Numbered from the stretch's first letter, positions 1 to 9,553 are shown. The stretch is DNA of 64,000 bases from CAVRCA01 sp963719345 (GCA_963719345.1 CAVRCA010000004.1:248001-312000), one strand, 5' to 3'. Program-made: numbers and translations. Notes: generated from the letters alone by a model not told the origin.

Positions 1-492
1 ATGCCCGCGGATCATCTGGCCGCAATCGGGCATGAAGTTCATCGCCGCCCCGGTGCCGACATTCGTCAGGCCGACGCAATTGGGTCCTGCCAGGCGGACA
101 CCGCCGGCGCGGGCAATCTCCACCAGGCGGAGCTGTGCCGCGATCCGCTCCTCCATGCCGGTCTCCGCGAAACCGGAGGCATAAACAATCGCGCCGCCCG
201 CGCCGGCCGCAATCGTATCCTGCACCGTCTGCTCCACCAGCGGGCGTGCCACGCACAGGACGACGCAGTCCGGCGCCACCGGGAGGTCGGCGAGCGTGGG
301 CACACAGGGAAAGCCCACTGTCTCGCGGTATTTTGGGTTTACCCCGAACACCCGTCCGCGGAAGCCCGCAAGGTTGGCGAGCGTGCGTTGCCCGAACGAT
401 CCCGGCGTCTCGGAGGCGCCGACCACGGCGATCGTCGCCGGATCGACAAGCCGGCGCAAATCCGCGAGACGGTAGACCGCTCTCTCGCTCAT
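1..492 (-). CDS. Acyl-CoA synthetase (NDP-forming type), CoA-binding domain, partial
   Basis: This is the N-terminal part of a protein that runs off the left edge. After the start (M-S-E-R-A-V-Y-R) a Rossmann-like CoA-binding stretch reads TIAVVGASETPGSFGQRTL, followed by a G-x-N-P-K-Y segment and an AGPNC-type motif, as in NDP-forming acetyl-/acyl-CoA synthetases (ADP-forming Acs alpha-like) and their CoA-binding relatives. Such enzymes interconvert an acyl-CoA and its acid. The ATG at 490-492 overlaps the stop of the Rieske oxygenase gene (ATGA), so the two are probably translationally coupled. Only about 164 residues are present, so the catalytic His domain and ATP-grasp part cannot be judged. 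Substrate unknown. Confidence 0.75.
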   Translation of the reverse strand, partial: MSERAVYRLADLRRLVDPATIAVVGASETPGSFGQRTLANLAGFRGRVFGVNPKYRETVGFPCVPTLADLPVAPDCVVLCVARPLVEQTVQDTIAAGAGGAIVYASGFAETGMEERIAAQLRLVEIARAGGVRLAGPNCVGLTNVGTGAAMNFMPDCGQMIRGH

Positions 493-1814
493 GGAGCGTA
501 GCCGAAATCGGCGCCGAGGCGGGCCTGCATAAAGTCGCGCCCCGCCTCCGCCCAGGGCGTGCCCGTGGGCAGCGTCAGGGAGACGGCGCGCACCATGGAT
601 GTGTCGGCATTGTCCACGCCGCGCGGCTTGATCGCGCGCTCCTGGTAGGCTGCCACGCTGTCCAGCAGGAACCGTCGCGTCATCACGATGCCCATGTCGC
701 TGACGCAGAGATGTTCCTGCGTGCGGTCATAGATCGGCGCGATCCCCGACTGGCAAGCGGCGTCCTGCACCCAGAGGCCCGGCAGGCCGGAGAACCACGT
801 CGTCTGCTGGGTGGCGTAGTCGAAGCCGTATCCCGCCTCGGGACTGTAGCGGGTCCAGAAATCCGCGTACGGCGTGGTGGGCGGCTTCGGCGCGTAGCAG
901 TGCCGGCTGGCGTGGCCGGTCTCGCGCCCGTTATGCCCCGCCTCGAACAGCTCGCGCGAGCGGGGATAGAGCGGCCGCGACGGATGATACGAGAACATCA
1001 GCGCCAACGTATTCTCGTCGTCTATCGGCACCCAGGCGTGCCCGCTCAGCTCAGGAAACTTCGATTGCGGCGGCACGAGCGAATAGAACGGCAGGAGGAA
1101 TTGGTTCACCCGCCAATACAGCGTGTCGTCGTCGACGCGACGCCGCGAGGCGATGCTGACGCCGAACGGCTGCTGCACGTTCTGGAAGGTCGGCCTGAGG
1201 TCGCGCTTGGCCATCCAGTCGTTGATCGCGCCCTTGGCATCGATCCGTCCGTGCAGGATGGGCGCGTGCGCCGAATCGATCTCGCCTTCGAGCGCCTGGA
1301 GCCAGTTGCACTCCTGCACCCGGAACGACACATGCACGTTCTCCGGCGGCACCAGGTTCCATTCCAGGTCCGGCAACGGCGGCGGGTTCTCGCGGTCTGG
1401 ACCCATGTAGGTCCAGGCGATGCCGTTCCGCTCGCGGCACGGATAGGCCTTGATCCTGACCCGTTCCTTGAGCCGGCTGTGCGTGGGCTCGGCCGGCATG
1501 TCGGTGACGGCGCCGGTCACGTCAAACTTCCAGCCGTGGTAGACGCATCGGAGCCCGCACTCCTCGTTGCGGCCGAACATCAACGGTGCGCCGCGATGCG
1601 CGCAGGCGTTCGCGACAAGACCGATGCGCCCCTGCGAGTCTCGGAATGCAACCAGATCCTCGCACAGCAGTTTTACGCGCTTGGGCTGGCCATCCGTCTT
1701 CAACTCGGCCGCGGGAAAGAACGGAATCCAGAACAGGCGCATCAGCTCGCCCATCGGCGTACCGGGACGGATCCGCACCAAACTTTCGTTATCAGCATGC
1801 GACAGCAACAGCAT
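489..1814 (-). CDS. Rieske 2Fe-2S aromatic ring-hydroxylating oxygenase, alpha subunit
   Basis: A 441-residue protein with an N-terminal Rieske domain. The cluster ligands are visible as CAHRG (about residues 71-75) and CVYHGWKFD (about 90-98), matching C-x-H-x(n)-C-x2-H. The C-terminal part is the catalytic mononuclear-iron domain of the phthalate 4,5-dioxygenase/vanillate demethylase type; an E-x-D-x-A-H segment (EGEIDSAHAPILH) fits the iron site. Such enzymes hydroxylate or demethylate aromatic substrates with electrons from a separate reductase, which is not in the window. The start is preceded by GAGAGGAG. It lies between a small hypothetical gene and the acyl-CoA synthetase, which suggests an aromatic-acid degradation operon controlled by the divergent GntR gene. 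Substrate is not inferable. Confidence 0.88.
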   Translation of the reverse strand: MLLLSHADNESLVRIRPGTPMGELMRLFWIPFFPAAELKTDGQPKRVKLLCEDLVAFRDSQGRIGLVANACAHRGAPLMFGRNEECGLRCVYHGWKFDVTGAVTDMPAEPTHSRLKERVRIKAYPCRERNGIAWTYMGPDRENPPPLPDLEWNLVPPENVHVSFRVQECNWLQALEGEIDSAHAPILHGRIDAKGAINDWMAKRDLRPTFQNVQQPFGVSIASRRRVDDDTLYWRVNQFLLPFYSLVPPQSKFPELSGHAWVPIDDENTLALMFSYHPSRPLYPRSRELFEAGHNGRETGHASRHCYAPKPPTTPYADFWTRYSPEAGYGFDYATQQTTWFSGLPGLWVQDAACQSGIAPIYDRTQEHLCVSDMGIVMTRRFLLDSVAAYQERAIKPRGVDNADTSMVRAVSLTLPTGTPWAEAGRDFMQARLGADFGYAP

Positions 1815-1862
1815 CTCCTCTCGGTCGGGATCACCGCCGGAACGCAGCGGCCCCGTCCATGG

Positions 1863-2201
1863 CTAGCTTCGTGATACGTCGACGGCGGTCATGTCGAGCA
1901 GCGGCGCCAGTTCAGCGTGGAGTCCATGCCGCGCCAGCAGACCGTCCGGGTCCGCCCCCTCGAACGGAGGTCGCGGCACCGGCGGTGAACCACCCCGCCG
2001 CAGCATCCCCACGATAACCTCGATCCGCCGCCGATCGAGCGCGTGCAGCGCGTCCACGACGCCCGACGCCTCCACCCGGCAATCGGGAAGCTCGGGATGG
2101 GAGACGCGCCGCACCCACCGCCCCGGGCAGGTCTCGGTTGCCTCCGCCTCGACGAGATAGGGAACCGAGAGGAGCCCTCGGAGCGTCATGCTACGGCACA
2201 T
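1863..2201 (-). CDS. Small hypothetical protein upstream of the Rieske oxygenase
   Basis: A 112-residue frame (or 108 residues from a second ATG at 2187-2189) on the same strand as the Rieske gene and 48 bp upstream of it. I do not recognise the family. The sequence is not hydrophobic, has two cysteines near residues 25-40 and a 'DALHALDRRRIEVIVGM' segment. Its position between the GntR operators and the oxygenase makes a role in the same operon plausible. No strong ribosome-binding site is visible for either start. Confidence 0.45.
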   Translation of the reverse strand: MCRSMTLRGLLSVPYLVEAEATETCPGRWVRRVSHPELPDCRVEASGVVDALHALDRRRIEVIVGMLRRGGSPPVPRPPFEGADPDGLLARHGLHAELAPLLDMTAVDVSRS

Positions 2202-2293
2202 CCAAGCGCACAGGGCGCGACGGCCGCCTGAAGGCGCACGATCATACCACTACGCTCCCCCCTCCAAATCTCGGCCCGTTCTGGCAATCAAGT

Positions 2294-2308
2294 AATGGAC
2301 CGTCCATT
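2294..2308. promoter_or_regulatory. Perfect palindromic operator candidate (AATGGAC-C-GTCCATT)
   Basis: AATGGACCGTCCATT is a perfect 7+1+7 inverted repeat in the divergent intergenic region between the Rieske operon and the GntR gene. FadR-subfamily regulators bind short palindromes of the TGG-N-CCA kind. A weaker copy lies 117 bp away at about 2412-2424. Confidence 0.6.
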
Positions 2309-2411
2309 GACGGATTGCATCTGTCCACGTGCTTGTCAAGGACCTCAACCGTGCCGCATCTGGCTTGCGCGAGGCAATCCTGCGCCGTCGACGCCGCTTC
2401 CCCGTTGCTTT

Positions 2412-2424
2412 ATGGACCGTCCTT
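2412..2424. promoter_or_regulatory. Second, imperfect copy of the GntR operator candidate
   Basis: ATGGACCGTCCTT repeats the core of the 2294-2308 palindrome with one mismatched arm. It sits 25 bp before the GntR start codon, a location suited to autorepression. Two spaced sites could allow cooperative binding or looping. Confidence 0.5.
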
Positions 2425-2448
2425 TAACATTCGCGGGCCCGGCGAAGC

Positions 2449-3261
2449 ATGGACGGATCGAAGCTGCCGGCTAAGGGGCGCAGTGCGGCGGCGCGCTCGC
2501 CGCGGCCGCCCTCGCCCGAGCCGCTTGCGCGGGGCGGAGTGGCCGACCCCTACGGCCCGATCAAGACCAGGCGCATCTCCGAGGAGATCGGCGACCGCAT
2601 CCGACAACAGATCGCCGCGCGCACACTGCGGCCGGGCGATCGGCTGCCCACCGAGCGCGAGCTGGCCGATATGTTTGCCGTCAGCCGAATGGCCGTTCGC
2701 GAAGGGATGCGCAACCTCGAAACGGCCGGCCTGATCACCTTGCGCAAGGGCCGACACGGCGGCGCGCTGATCAGCGACGCCAGCGCAAAACTCGTGACGC
2801 AGTCGATCCGGGACATGATCGACCTCGGCCGCGCGTCCCTGCCGATGCTGATGGAGGCGCGGCAGCACGTCATGGACGTGGTCGTGCGGCTCGCCTGTGC
2901 GCGCGCGCGTCCCGGCGACCTCGAGAAGCTTGAGAGCAGCCTTGCTGCGATGGAGGCGCTGACCCGTGCCGGACGGTTCGAGGAGCGGACGCTCGCGGCG
3001 ATCGGATTTCACCGGACGCTGGCCGAAGCGACAGGTAACCACATCCTTGGCGCGATCGTCGAAGGCCTGAGCGAGGTCATGCGCCGTTTTGTGGCCCTGG
3101 CCGGCCCCCGCCCGCACGACCCGGTAATCGGGATGCTTCGCCAACTCGTCGGTCAGATCCGCGATCGCGATGCCGATGCAGCCACCGAAACCATGGGGCG
3201 ATACCTTCAAGGACTGCAGAAGCATTTGATTCGGACCAAGGCGGCGCGGCGTCAGGCTTGA
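2449..3261 (+). CDS. GntR-family transcriptional regulator, FadR subfamily
   Basis: A 270-residue protein. After a basic, proline-rich N-terminal tail of about 45 residues comes a GntR winged helix (about 47-115) with the hallmark pattern LRPGDRLPTERELADMFAVS followed by R-M-A-V-R-E. The C-terminal all-helical FCD-type ligand domain (about 125-260) contains the expected E-x(n)-R and H-x-x-L (FHRTLAEATGN) features. It is divergent from the Rieske/acyl-CoA synthetase operon with two copies of a palindrome between them, so it is probably the local repressor responding to an acid or acyl-CoA effector. The true start could be a few codons further in. Ligand unknown. Confidence 0.88.
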   Translation: MDGSKLPAKGRSAAARSPRPPSPEPLARGGVADPYGPIKTRRISEEIGDRIRQQIAARTLRPGDRLPTERELADMFAVSRMAVREGMRNLETAGLITLRKGRHGGALISDASAKLVTQSIRDMIDLGRASLPMLMEARQHVMDVVVRLACARARPGDLEKLESSLAAMEALTRAGRFEERTLAAIGFHRTLAEATGNHILGAIVEGLSEVMRRFVALAGPRPHDPVIGMLRQLVGQIRDRDADAATETMGRYLQGLQKHLIRTKAARRQA

Positions 3262-4059
3262 CCGGCTCCCACGAGGCCGAACCTGACTACGGAGGGCCCG
3301 GCACGATCAAACGATCAGACTACCGCAGAGACGCGCCAGAACGCCCGGCCAGTGGCCTCGCGCAGCACGCCGGCGGCGACGAGGTCCTTGAGCAGGGTTG
3401 CCGCCTTCTCGGCCGCGGCTTGCAGGCGGGTAATAATAAGTTTCTGGCCGGCGCGTTGCGCCGCGTCCGTCACTGCCCCCAGAAAAACGGTCAGCCAGGC
3501 CGATCCGGCGAGCCGGCAGGCGCTGCGGGGTGGCCGACCACAGGGTCCACCCGCTCGACCTCGGACTGCGCGATGCCGGGCTGACCGGCTCGGTGGGCGT
3601 CGCGGCAACAGCAGGCCGCTTGGAGGGCGGCGCTGCCGGCCACGGCGGCCGTCGGTGCGCTTGCCGAGGGACCGGCGGCGGTGGCGGACGACCTCCACGT
3701 GCTGGCGGCGCTGAGGCTCGCCCGGCTGTGGCGGCGCTTGGCCGAGCATCGCAGCTGGGCACCGCTCGCCGACGTCGGTGCCCTTCAGGATCTGCTAGCC
3801 CAGCTCGGCTGCGCCGCACCGGCAGGTGCCGTGCTGATGAAACAGAAAGCCGGCGGCTTCGCGCAGGGCAAGGCGGGCGCGCAGGCCGTCGGCGATGGCC
3901 GGCCCGGCGCCCTCGAGCCGGGCCTGCAGAGCAATCAGGTTCGGCATATTCGCTTCGATGGTCCTCGACGGAGGATCGCCGTTCCAGTCTCGCGACTGTT
4001 CGGGCGGAGTGGCGGCATTAAGCTCGTTTGGGAGCGGATCAGTGACGCATAATTGCCGA
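3262..4059. other. Degenerate coding remnants (no intact gene)
   Basis: No intact gene is convincing here. On the minus strand, 3315-3520 encodes a winged-helix-like tail ending LVAAGVLREATGRAFWRVS, reminiscent of the C-terminus of DUF1403/DUF1612 or Fic-type proteins. On the plus strand, 3528-4050 encodes a shifted frame with LDLGLRDAGLTGS and LHVLAALRLARLWRRLAEHR, again suggestive of a DUF1403/DUF1612-type protein. Frames change at about 3620. I treat it as gene debris; the family assignments are weak. Confidence 0.3.
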
Positions 4060-4266
4060 TTATGGAGAGTCGGCCACTTCGTCTTGAAGGGCTCGGGCTA
4101 GCTTGCGGGACCGCTGCACGGCTTCCCGGCTCTCGGCGAGGATGGCTTGGGCGCGCTTCCGTTCCATCCTGCCGTGCGCGACCAGCGGCCGGGATTGCTC
4201 GATGAGCCTGCGGGAGGATGCGACCAGGTCGGACGTCTGCGGCACGGGCAATCCCGGTTCAGTCAC
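4060..4266 (-). CDS. Small hypothetical protein, helical and charged
   Basis: A 68-residue frame with a GTG start, rich in Arg, Glu, Gln and Ala; its second half (AQAILAESREAVQRSRKLAR) would form an amphipathic or coiled-coil helix. No family recognised. It sits between gene remnants, has no clear ribosome-binding site, and could be spurious. Confidence 0.3.
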   Translation of the reverse strand: MTEPGLPVPQTSDLVASSRRLIEQSRPLVAHGRMERKRAQAILAESREAVQRSRKLARALQDEVADSP

Positions 4267-4426
4267 GCCTGGAACGTCGGCCGGCCGCGGGGCCGGAGGC
4301 TAGCTCCAGTATGGAGAACCATCAGGAACATCCAATCAGAAAAGCCTCCTAAAGGGGGCGGTTGCTCCTTGCCAGGTCGATCGGGCGGATTACGCTCACT
4401 AACTCCAAATAGATCAGGAGGAAGCG

Positions 4427-4767
4427 ATGCCAAAATACACTTTTGTGGTGCTCGCCAATGCGGTTCAGAGTAAGGATGCTGAGTTCAACGAGTGCTACAC
4501 GAGCCGCATGTTCCTGACGTTCTGGACGTGCCCGGTTTTGTCTCAGCGCAGCGCTTCAAATTAGCTGACGTGCAGCGCAGGGAGCCGCCCTACCCCTACC
4601 ATTACCTAGTGCTCTATGAGATCGAGACCGACGATCTCAAGAAGACAATGGATGCGCTTGCCGCGCGTTCTGGCAGGCCAGCGATGGTGATAAGCGATGC
4701 CTTCTCACCACAGGCCCTAGCGTTAGCATTTGAGTTCATCACGCCAAAGATCGACGCCAAGCGCTAG
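4427..4767 (+). pseudogene. DUF4286-like (EthD-type alpha/beta-barrel) protein, frameshifted
   Basis: A good AGGAGG at 4416-4421 precedes ATG 4427, which encodes MPKYTFVVLANAVQSKDAEF and then loses frame. From 4492 a second frame continues the fold (HVPDVLDVPGFVSAQRF, then YHYLVLYEIE). The break is one missing base: CGC-CAT-GTT has become CGC-ATG-TT at about 4498. Restoring it gives a protein of about 112 residues with the F-N-E-W-Y-x-x-x-H-V-P-D pattern typical of DUF4286/EthD-like dimeric barrels, though Trp is Cys here. Function of the family is poorly known. Could be a true lesion or a sequence error. Confidence 0.6.
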
Positions 4768-4977
4768 CCGCGCACGACGACCGCGAGCTGCCTGCGGGAC
4801 GGCTTCGCGCCGAATACCTGAGGGAGTAACGGGGCTGAGGAACGATCCTGTTTACCCCACTTATGCGCTTGTCCCGGAATGTCCGCCGCGCCGGCACTAA
4901 GCCTTGCCGGCTTGCTCCGCGCGCCCGCGGCCTATAGCTAACGGCAGGGCCCGCGGCCCATGTGGCTTTCGCCCTTA

Positions 4978-6055
4978 TTCGACCCCGAAGTCGATTAACT
5001 GGCGCAGAACCGTCCCGCCCTTGAGCTTTTTGTAGCCCTCATTGATCGTGGCAAGTTCGAGGTTGCCCGATAGCAAGTGATCGAGCTTGAGGTGACCGCG
5101 CCTCCATTGGTTCAGCAGGCGCGGCATATCTACCCGGAAACGGTTGCTGCCCATCGACGAGCCCTGAATTTTGCGCTCGCGCAGAAAGTCGTAGCCGTGC
5201 AGCTCGATCTTCACGCCAACGGCACCATGCCGATGATCGTAGCGGTGCCGCCGGAGCGCAGGCACTCGAAACTCTGCTCGGCGGTCTTTTTGAGGCCGAC
5301 CGCCTCGAAGGCGAACTCAACGCCGCCCCCGGTAAGCTCCCTAATCGCCTCCACCGGATCTGCATTGCTCGCGTTGATGATGTCGGTCGCTCCCATCTCC
5401 TTAGCAACGTCGAGCTTTGACGAGACCGTGTCGATCGCGATGATCCGGTCGGCCCCCGCGATCGCTGCTCCGTTCACCGCCGATAGACCGATACCGCCGC
5501 AGCCGAAGACGGCGACCGTGCTCCCCGGCGGAACCTTGGCGGTGTTGATGACCGCGCCGACGCCAGTGATCACGCCACAGCCGATCAGGGCGGCGATGTT
5601 CAACGGGATATCGGCATCGATCTTCACCACCGCGTTTTCGTGCACGAGCATCTGCTCGGCAAAGTCGAGAGATTGAAGCATTGCACAATCGGTTTGCCAT
5701 TCCAGAACAGCCGCTGCGCCTTTCCAGGCGGCAGCTTAACGGCTGGGTTGTCGCAAAGATTAGGCCGGCCCGTGGTGCAGTAGGCGCAGGTCCCGCAAAA
5801 CACCGAGGTGCAGGTGATCACCTTATCGCCCGGCTTCAAGTAGGTGACTTCGCTGCCCACGGCCTCGACCACGGCTGACGCCTCGTGGCCGAGCACACAC
5901 GGTGTCGGCATCGGGTAGAGGCCTTCGATGAAATGCAAGTCGCTAAGGCCAGTGTAGGCGGTTCGCAGCAGAACCTCATGTGCCTTCGGCTGGGCGATTT
6001 CGAGCTGCTCGATTGTCAGCGGCTGATTGGCCTCGTGAAAGACGGCGGCGCGCAT
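4978..6055 (-). pseudogene. Zinc-dependent alcohol dehydrogenase (MDR), broken by two frameshifts
   Basis: Three consecutive frames together make one class III-like medium-chain dehydrogenase. The first (6055 to about 5665) carries the GHE catalytic-zinc motif (LGHEASAVVEAVG) and the structural-zinc cysteines (C-G-T-C-A-Y-C...C). The second (about 5680-5215) carries the NAD site VAVFGCGGIGLSAVNGA. The third (about 5240-4975) ends GYKKLKGGTVLRQLIDFG. Each junction is explained by one missing base, near 5670 and 5235. The family oxidises alcohols to aldehydes with NAD. With both lesions no functional product is expected, unless they are sequence errors. Confidence 0.75.
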
Positions 6056-6099
6056 AGGCGATCCTCCTTGGTGTTTTCTGACCGTGGTTTACCGCAACC

Positions 6100-6724
6100 A
6101 CGCCACGGTGTTGTGGCACGTTTCGCCGCGCAACGGGTCGGTCCAACCGGTCAGGTAGCGGGCGTCGATCCTAATCCCCGGCATGCTGGCCGCGGCCCGC
6201 GCGGGCGTGGCCTCCGAACCGGGCGCCGTGCAATCGAGTGGCACCAGGCGAGCGCCGAGGTGCTGCCGCTCGCGCATGACGGGTTTGATGTCGTCTGCTG
6301 ACAATGGGTCTGCGGTTCTTCGTGGACCCGTCGCGCTGCACGAAATGCATCGAGTGCTGGCGCCGGGAGGGCGGCTGGCGCTCATGGTGTGGCGGTCCAT
6401 CGACCACAGCCCCGGCTTCGCCGCGCTGCTGGCCGCCCTGGAGCGCCACGTCGGTCCGGCGGCGGCGGCGGTCGCGCGCCCCCCGTTCTCTCTCTCGGAC
6501 GACGCGGAGTTGAATACACTGATCCGTGCGGCCGGTTTCCGCGATGTCACGGTGGAGCGACGCGATGGCGCGGCGCATTTCCCCTCAGTCGAGGGTTTCA
6601 TCCGCGGCTACGTCGCGGGCTTCCGCTGGCCGCTCAAGTGGCGCAGGCGAGCGACGCCGCCCGCGAAGCCCTCGTGACGGACTTGCGGGCTGCCCTGGCC
6701 GGTCATGTGAGCGATGAAGGACTA
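6100..6724 (+). pseudogene. Class I SAM-dependent methyltransferase remnant, truncated by IS5-type element
   Basis: Pieces in different frames line up with a UbiE/Coq5-like methyltransferase: VVARFAAQRVGPTGQVAGVD (motif I region, about 6108-6168), EWHQASAEVLPLA (about 6236-6275), then EMHRVLAPGGRLALMVWRS (about 6340-6400) and the C-terminal ALLAALERHVG and AHFPSVEGFIRGYVAG segments. At least three frame changes occur, the 5' end is missing and the 3' end stops where the IS begins at 6725. It is non-functional as it stands. Confidence 0.6.
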
Positions 6725-7552
6725 GGCTCACGACTTTGTATCAGATCCAGAAGATGACGGCTGCTGCGATACAGACTGCCGAGAAGAAGGTGTGGGCGCA
6801 TCGGTCATAGCGGGTTGCGATCCGGCGCCAGTCCTTGAGGCGGCCGAAGGCATTCTCGATGCGATGGCGCTGGCGATACAGGACCTTGTCGTAGGGCAGC
6901 GGCATGTTGCGGGTCTTGGTTGGCGGGATGCACGGGGCGATGCCACGGTCGGTCAGTGCGGCGCGGAAGTAGTTGCTGTTGTAGCCGCGGTCGGCCAGCA
7001 GTTCGCGTGCGGGTGAAGGTGGGAAGCAACCGGCGGGTGCCCTTGTGGTCGCTCACCTGGCCTTCGGTCGACAACAGCACCACCGGGCGGCCCTACCCGT
7101 CACAGACGGCGTGGAGCTTGGAGTTTAGACGCCCTTGGTGCGGCCGATACAGCGACCAGCCCCGCCTTTTGCAGCAGGCTGGCCGCCGTGCGGTGCGCTT
7201 TGAGGTGGGTGCTGTCGACCATCAGCCGCTCGGCTACGCCGCCTCCGGCCGCGAGGGCCGCGAAGATACGGGCGAACACGCCAAGCCGGCTCCAGCGGAT
7301 GAACCGGTGGCAAAGTGTCTTGTGCGGGCCGTAGCCGCGCGGCGCATCCTTCCACTGCAGGCCGTGTCGGATGACATAGATGATCCCGCTGATCACCCGG
7401 TGGTCGTCCACCCGCACCAAGCCGCGCGAGCGGGGGAAGAACGGCTCGATGCGGCGCATCTGAGTGCGAGAAAGCAGGATCAGGTCGGACATCGGACACC
7501 TCCGACCTGATTGGAATCACACCGGTCGTGACCGCGTAAAGGGTCCTGAGCC
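6725..7552 (-). mobile_element. IS5-family (IS427-like) insertion sequence
   Basis: About 828 bp, with short imperfect terminal inverted repeats beginning GGCTCA at 6725-6730 and ending TGAGCC at 7547-7552. The length, two-frame transposase organisation and protein sequence match the IS427 group of IS5. It cuts the methyltransferase remnant on its left. I could not identify a clean target-site duplication. Confidence 0.7.
6737..7492 (-). pseudogene. IS5-family transposase (two or more frames)
   Basis: The first frame (7100-7492) starts MSDLILLSRTQMRRIEPFF and carries VISGIIYVIRHGLQWKDAP and LMVDSTHLKAHRTA, containing the first DDE aspartate. The rest, in other frames, includes the LADRGYNSNYFRAAL region (second aspartate) and RQRHRIENAFGRLKDWRRIA (glutamate), ending VIFWI and TGA at about 6737. 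IS427 elements naturally use frameshifting between two frames, but a stop after the IGRTKG region and an extra frame change suggest that this copy is decayed. Confidence 0.7.
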
Positions 7553-7932
7553 TGGGATTTCCTATGGCCGCCTGCCTCGCCGCGCGGCCGTCCGGCTCCT
7601 GCTACAACGACCCGGCAACCCGGTCGTCGCCGTTCATCATCCTCGGGGCGCTAGCTATCGCTGATGACCGACGCGGTTCTGGTGATCCATTGTGTGCGTG
7701 ACGAAAGCCCAACTCCGGTCAGCAAGCTGATTCGTGCACCTGAACTGTGACAGATGCCGGATCGCTCAGGGAAGGTGCACAGAAACTCGGAAGCGGGGCT
7801 GCTCTCCTCTACGTCAAGCTCAGACCGACCTAGGAATAGGTCAGTGCGCGCCGGAGAACCTTCGTCCCCGTGCATGGTGACCACGACGCCAAATCGGAGC
7901 CTCGGATCACGCCTACCCACACCAACGCCAGG
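7553..7932. other. Intergenic stretch between IS5-type element and enoyl-CoA hydratase
   Basis: About 380 bp. I see no recognisable gene, RNA or repeat. A minus-strand frame at 7651-7920 has no family resemblance. The stretch may be decayed sequence beyond the IS. Confidence 0.4.
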
Positions 7933-8703
7933 CTATTCCTTCCCCTGCGCGTTGGGCCGGCCCTGAGACACCTTCACGTCGAAGCCGGTCCGCAATCGGG
8001 CGATGACGCGATAGTCCTTGGCGTACGTCATTGCTTCCCTGTACGACATCTCGCTGGTGGTCTGCACAATCTCTTTGGTCTGACGGAGAGCGTGCGAGTC
8101 GTTCATCGCGAGGTGCATGGCGAGTTCCCGTGCAACCAAGAGCGCCCGCCCCGTAGGGGCAACACGATTGATGAGACCGAACCGCTCCGCATCGGTCGCG
8201 GAGATGGGGGACCCAAGCAGCACCAGCTCAAGCATTCGGCGCCGGCCGACGAGCCGCTGAAGTGTGGAAATAACAGTGGCCGACGGGACGCCGGCCTTGA
8301 CCTCCGGATATCCGATTTTCGCCTCCTCGTCGGCCACGACAAGATCACACCAATGCATAAGGTTCGCCCCGGCGCCGAAGGCAAATCCATGGACAGCCGC
8401 TATGGTCGGCTTTGGATATTTCCAGAGGAGCTTGTTCACATCGAGGATGCGATCATATTCCGTACGGTCCTCCATCGGCGTCGCAGTCCGCATTCGCGCG
8501 AGGTCCGCCCCCGCGCAAAATCCGGCCCCGGCGCCATGCAGCACAACGACTCCTACAGAGTCATCGCGTCGGAGTGCATCGAGCGCCTCCGCAAACGCGT
8601 TGACAAGGCGAGGGCTTAAGGGATTCCGGCGACGTGGCTCGTTGAGGCAGACGAACGCGATCGGCGGCTCGATGCTCCTGAGAATGGAAGACTCGACCTG
8701 CAC
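7933..8703 (-). CDS. Enoyl-CoA hydratase/isomerase (crotonase) family protein
   Basis: A crotonase-fold protein of about 256 residues. The oxyanion-hole segments are clear: HGAGAGFCAGADL in the first half and HGFAFGAGANLMHWCDLVVAD in the second; GYPEVKAGVPSATV is the conserved trimer segment. Such proteins hydrate or isomerise acyl-CoA double bonds. I prefer GTG 8701-8703, preceded by AAGGAGGGAAGG, over the upstream start at 8754 that would add 17 residues without a Shine-Dalgarno sequence. It is one of the few undamaged genes in this flank and fits with the nearby CoA-transferase and acyl-CoA synthetase. Exact substrate unknown. Confidence 0.85.
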   Translation of the reverse strand: MQVESSILRSIEPPIAFVCLNEPRRRNPLSPRLVNAFAEALDALRRDDSVGVVVLHGAGAGFCAGADLARMRTATPMEDRTEYDRILDVNKLLWKYPKPTIAAVHGFAFGAGANLMHWCDLVVADEEAKIGYPEVKAGVPSATVISTLQRLVGRRRMLELVLLGSPISATDAERFGLINRVAPTGRALLVARELAMHLAMNDSHALRQTKEIVQTTSEMSYREAMTYAKDYRVIARLRTGFDVKVSQGRPNAQGKE

Positions 8704-9303
8704 CCTTCCCTCCTTTGTGCGATGAAGCAATCGGCGATTTGGATCTGCCGCCACCAGTCACTCCGCCGCCATGAACTGGCACGCGTCCGAGCACAAGAAA
8801 CTACCGGCTCCGCAAGGTGCCAACCCATTCGGCGGTGAGCGACCGATGCCGCTGGCAGACGACGACCTTTGCCAATAGTCTCGCCATGCTCCTTGCATCA
8901 GCGCCGGCGGCTTTCCTGGACCATAGTCACATGGTGTCAGTCCGTCATCTAGCGGCGCCAAGCCTCCAAACCCGCTTGGTGCTGACGCTTGACGATGGCC
9001 GGGTCGGCCCATACGCTCAGGAACCTATGCACTTTGCCTCTCGGAAGAGAAAAGAAGATCTATGGAGCAGTCGGAAGGTGGTGCGGTCACCAAACACCAC
9101 GCCGACGCGACCGAGCGTCAACGAATTGCCCTCCGTCGATCCGGATGAATTGCGCCGATACGAATGGTGCTGCGTTTCGTCGCCGCTGCCGCCGTATTAC
9201 ATACTAGCAGGCCTGAGGCTCAGCCTCGCCCATAACGATCGGGGTTCTGACCGACGCCTCCGCGGCCGTCACCGAGTGGGCACGAAACGCGAAACAACGT
9301 GAG
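8704..9303. other. Long stretch without a convincing gene
   Basis: About 600 bp between the enoyl-CoA hydratase and the CDGSH gene. A minus-strand frame at 8758-9012 ends with a Cys-containing tail (CGAGSFLCSDACQF), which may be the remnant of a metal-binding protein, but nothing else supports it. No RNA gene or repeat seen. Confidence 0.35.
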
Positions 9304-9305
9304 AT

Positions 9306-9553
9306 GTGCTCATCGCTGAAGTAACGATCGAGACCAAGCCAAACGGAGCTTATGTGATCACAGGTTTGATCGAGCTGCGAGATACGAACGGGAGTGTCCT
9401 GCCGACCACGGCCAGGGTCGTGCTGTGTCGATGCGGCGCGTCAACAAAGAAGCCGTTTTGCGATGGCACCCACTCGAAGGTCGGGTTCCAAGCCGCAGCG
9501 CAAGCGATACCGACTCGGCGGAGAAAAGCTGTGCCGAGGACAATCCGCAATGA
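9306..9553 (+). CDS. CDGSH iron-sulfur domain protein
   Basis: The frame from GTG 9306 encodes VTIETKPNGAYVITGLIELR and then the CDGSH signature VLCRCGASTKKPFCDGTHSK, which binds a 2Fe-2S cluster through three Cys and one His. As written, the frame runs on to 9716 into the IS110 element. One missing base near 9513 would instead end the protein (DSAEKSCAEDNPQ) at TGA 9551-9553, overlapping the ATG of the CoA-transferase (ATGA). I therefore take about 82 residues as the natural length. Small CDGSH proteins of this kind are redox or cluster-transfer proteins; the partner is unknown. Confidence 0.75.

Noticed and set aside
135..1874. 579-residue plus-strand open frame
   Set aside because: Antisense to the Rieske oxygenase gene; Arg/Pro-rich shadow typical of GC-rich DNA, with no domain features.
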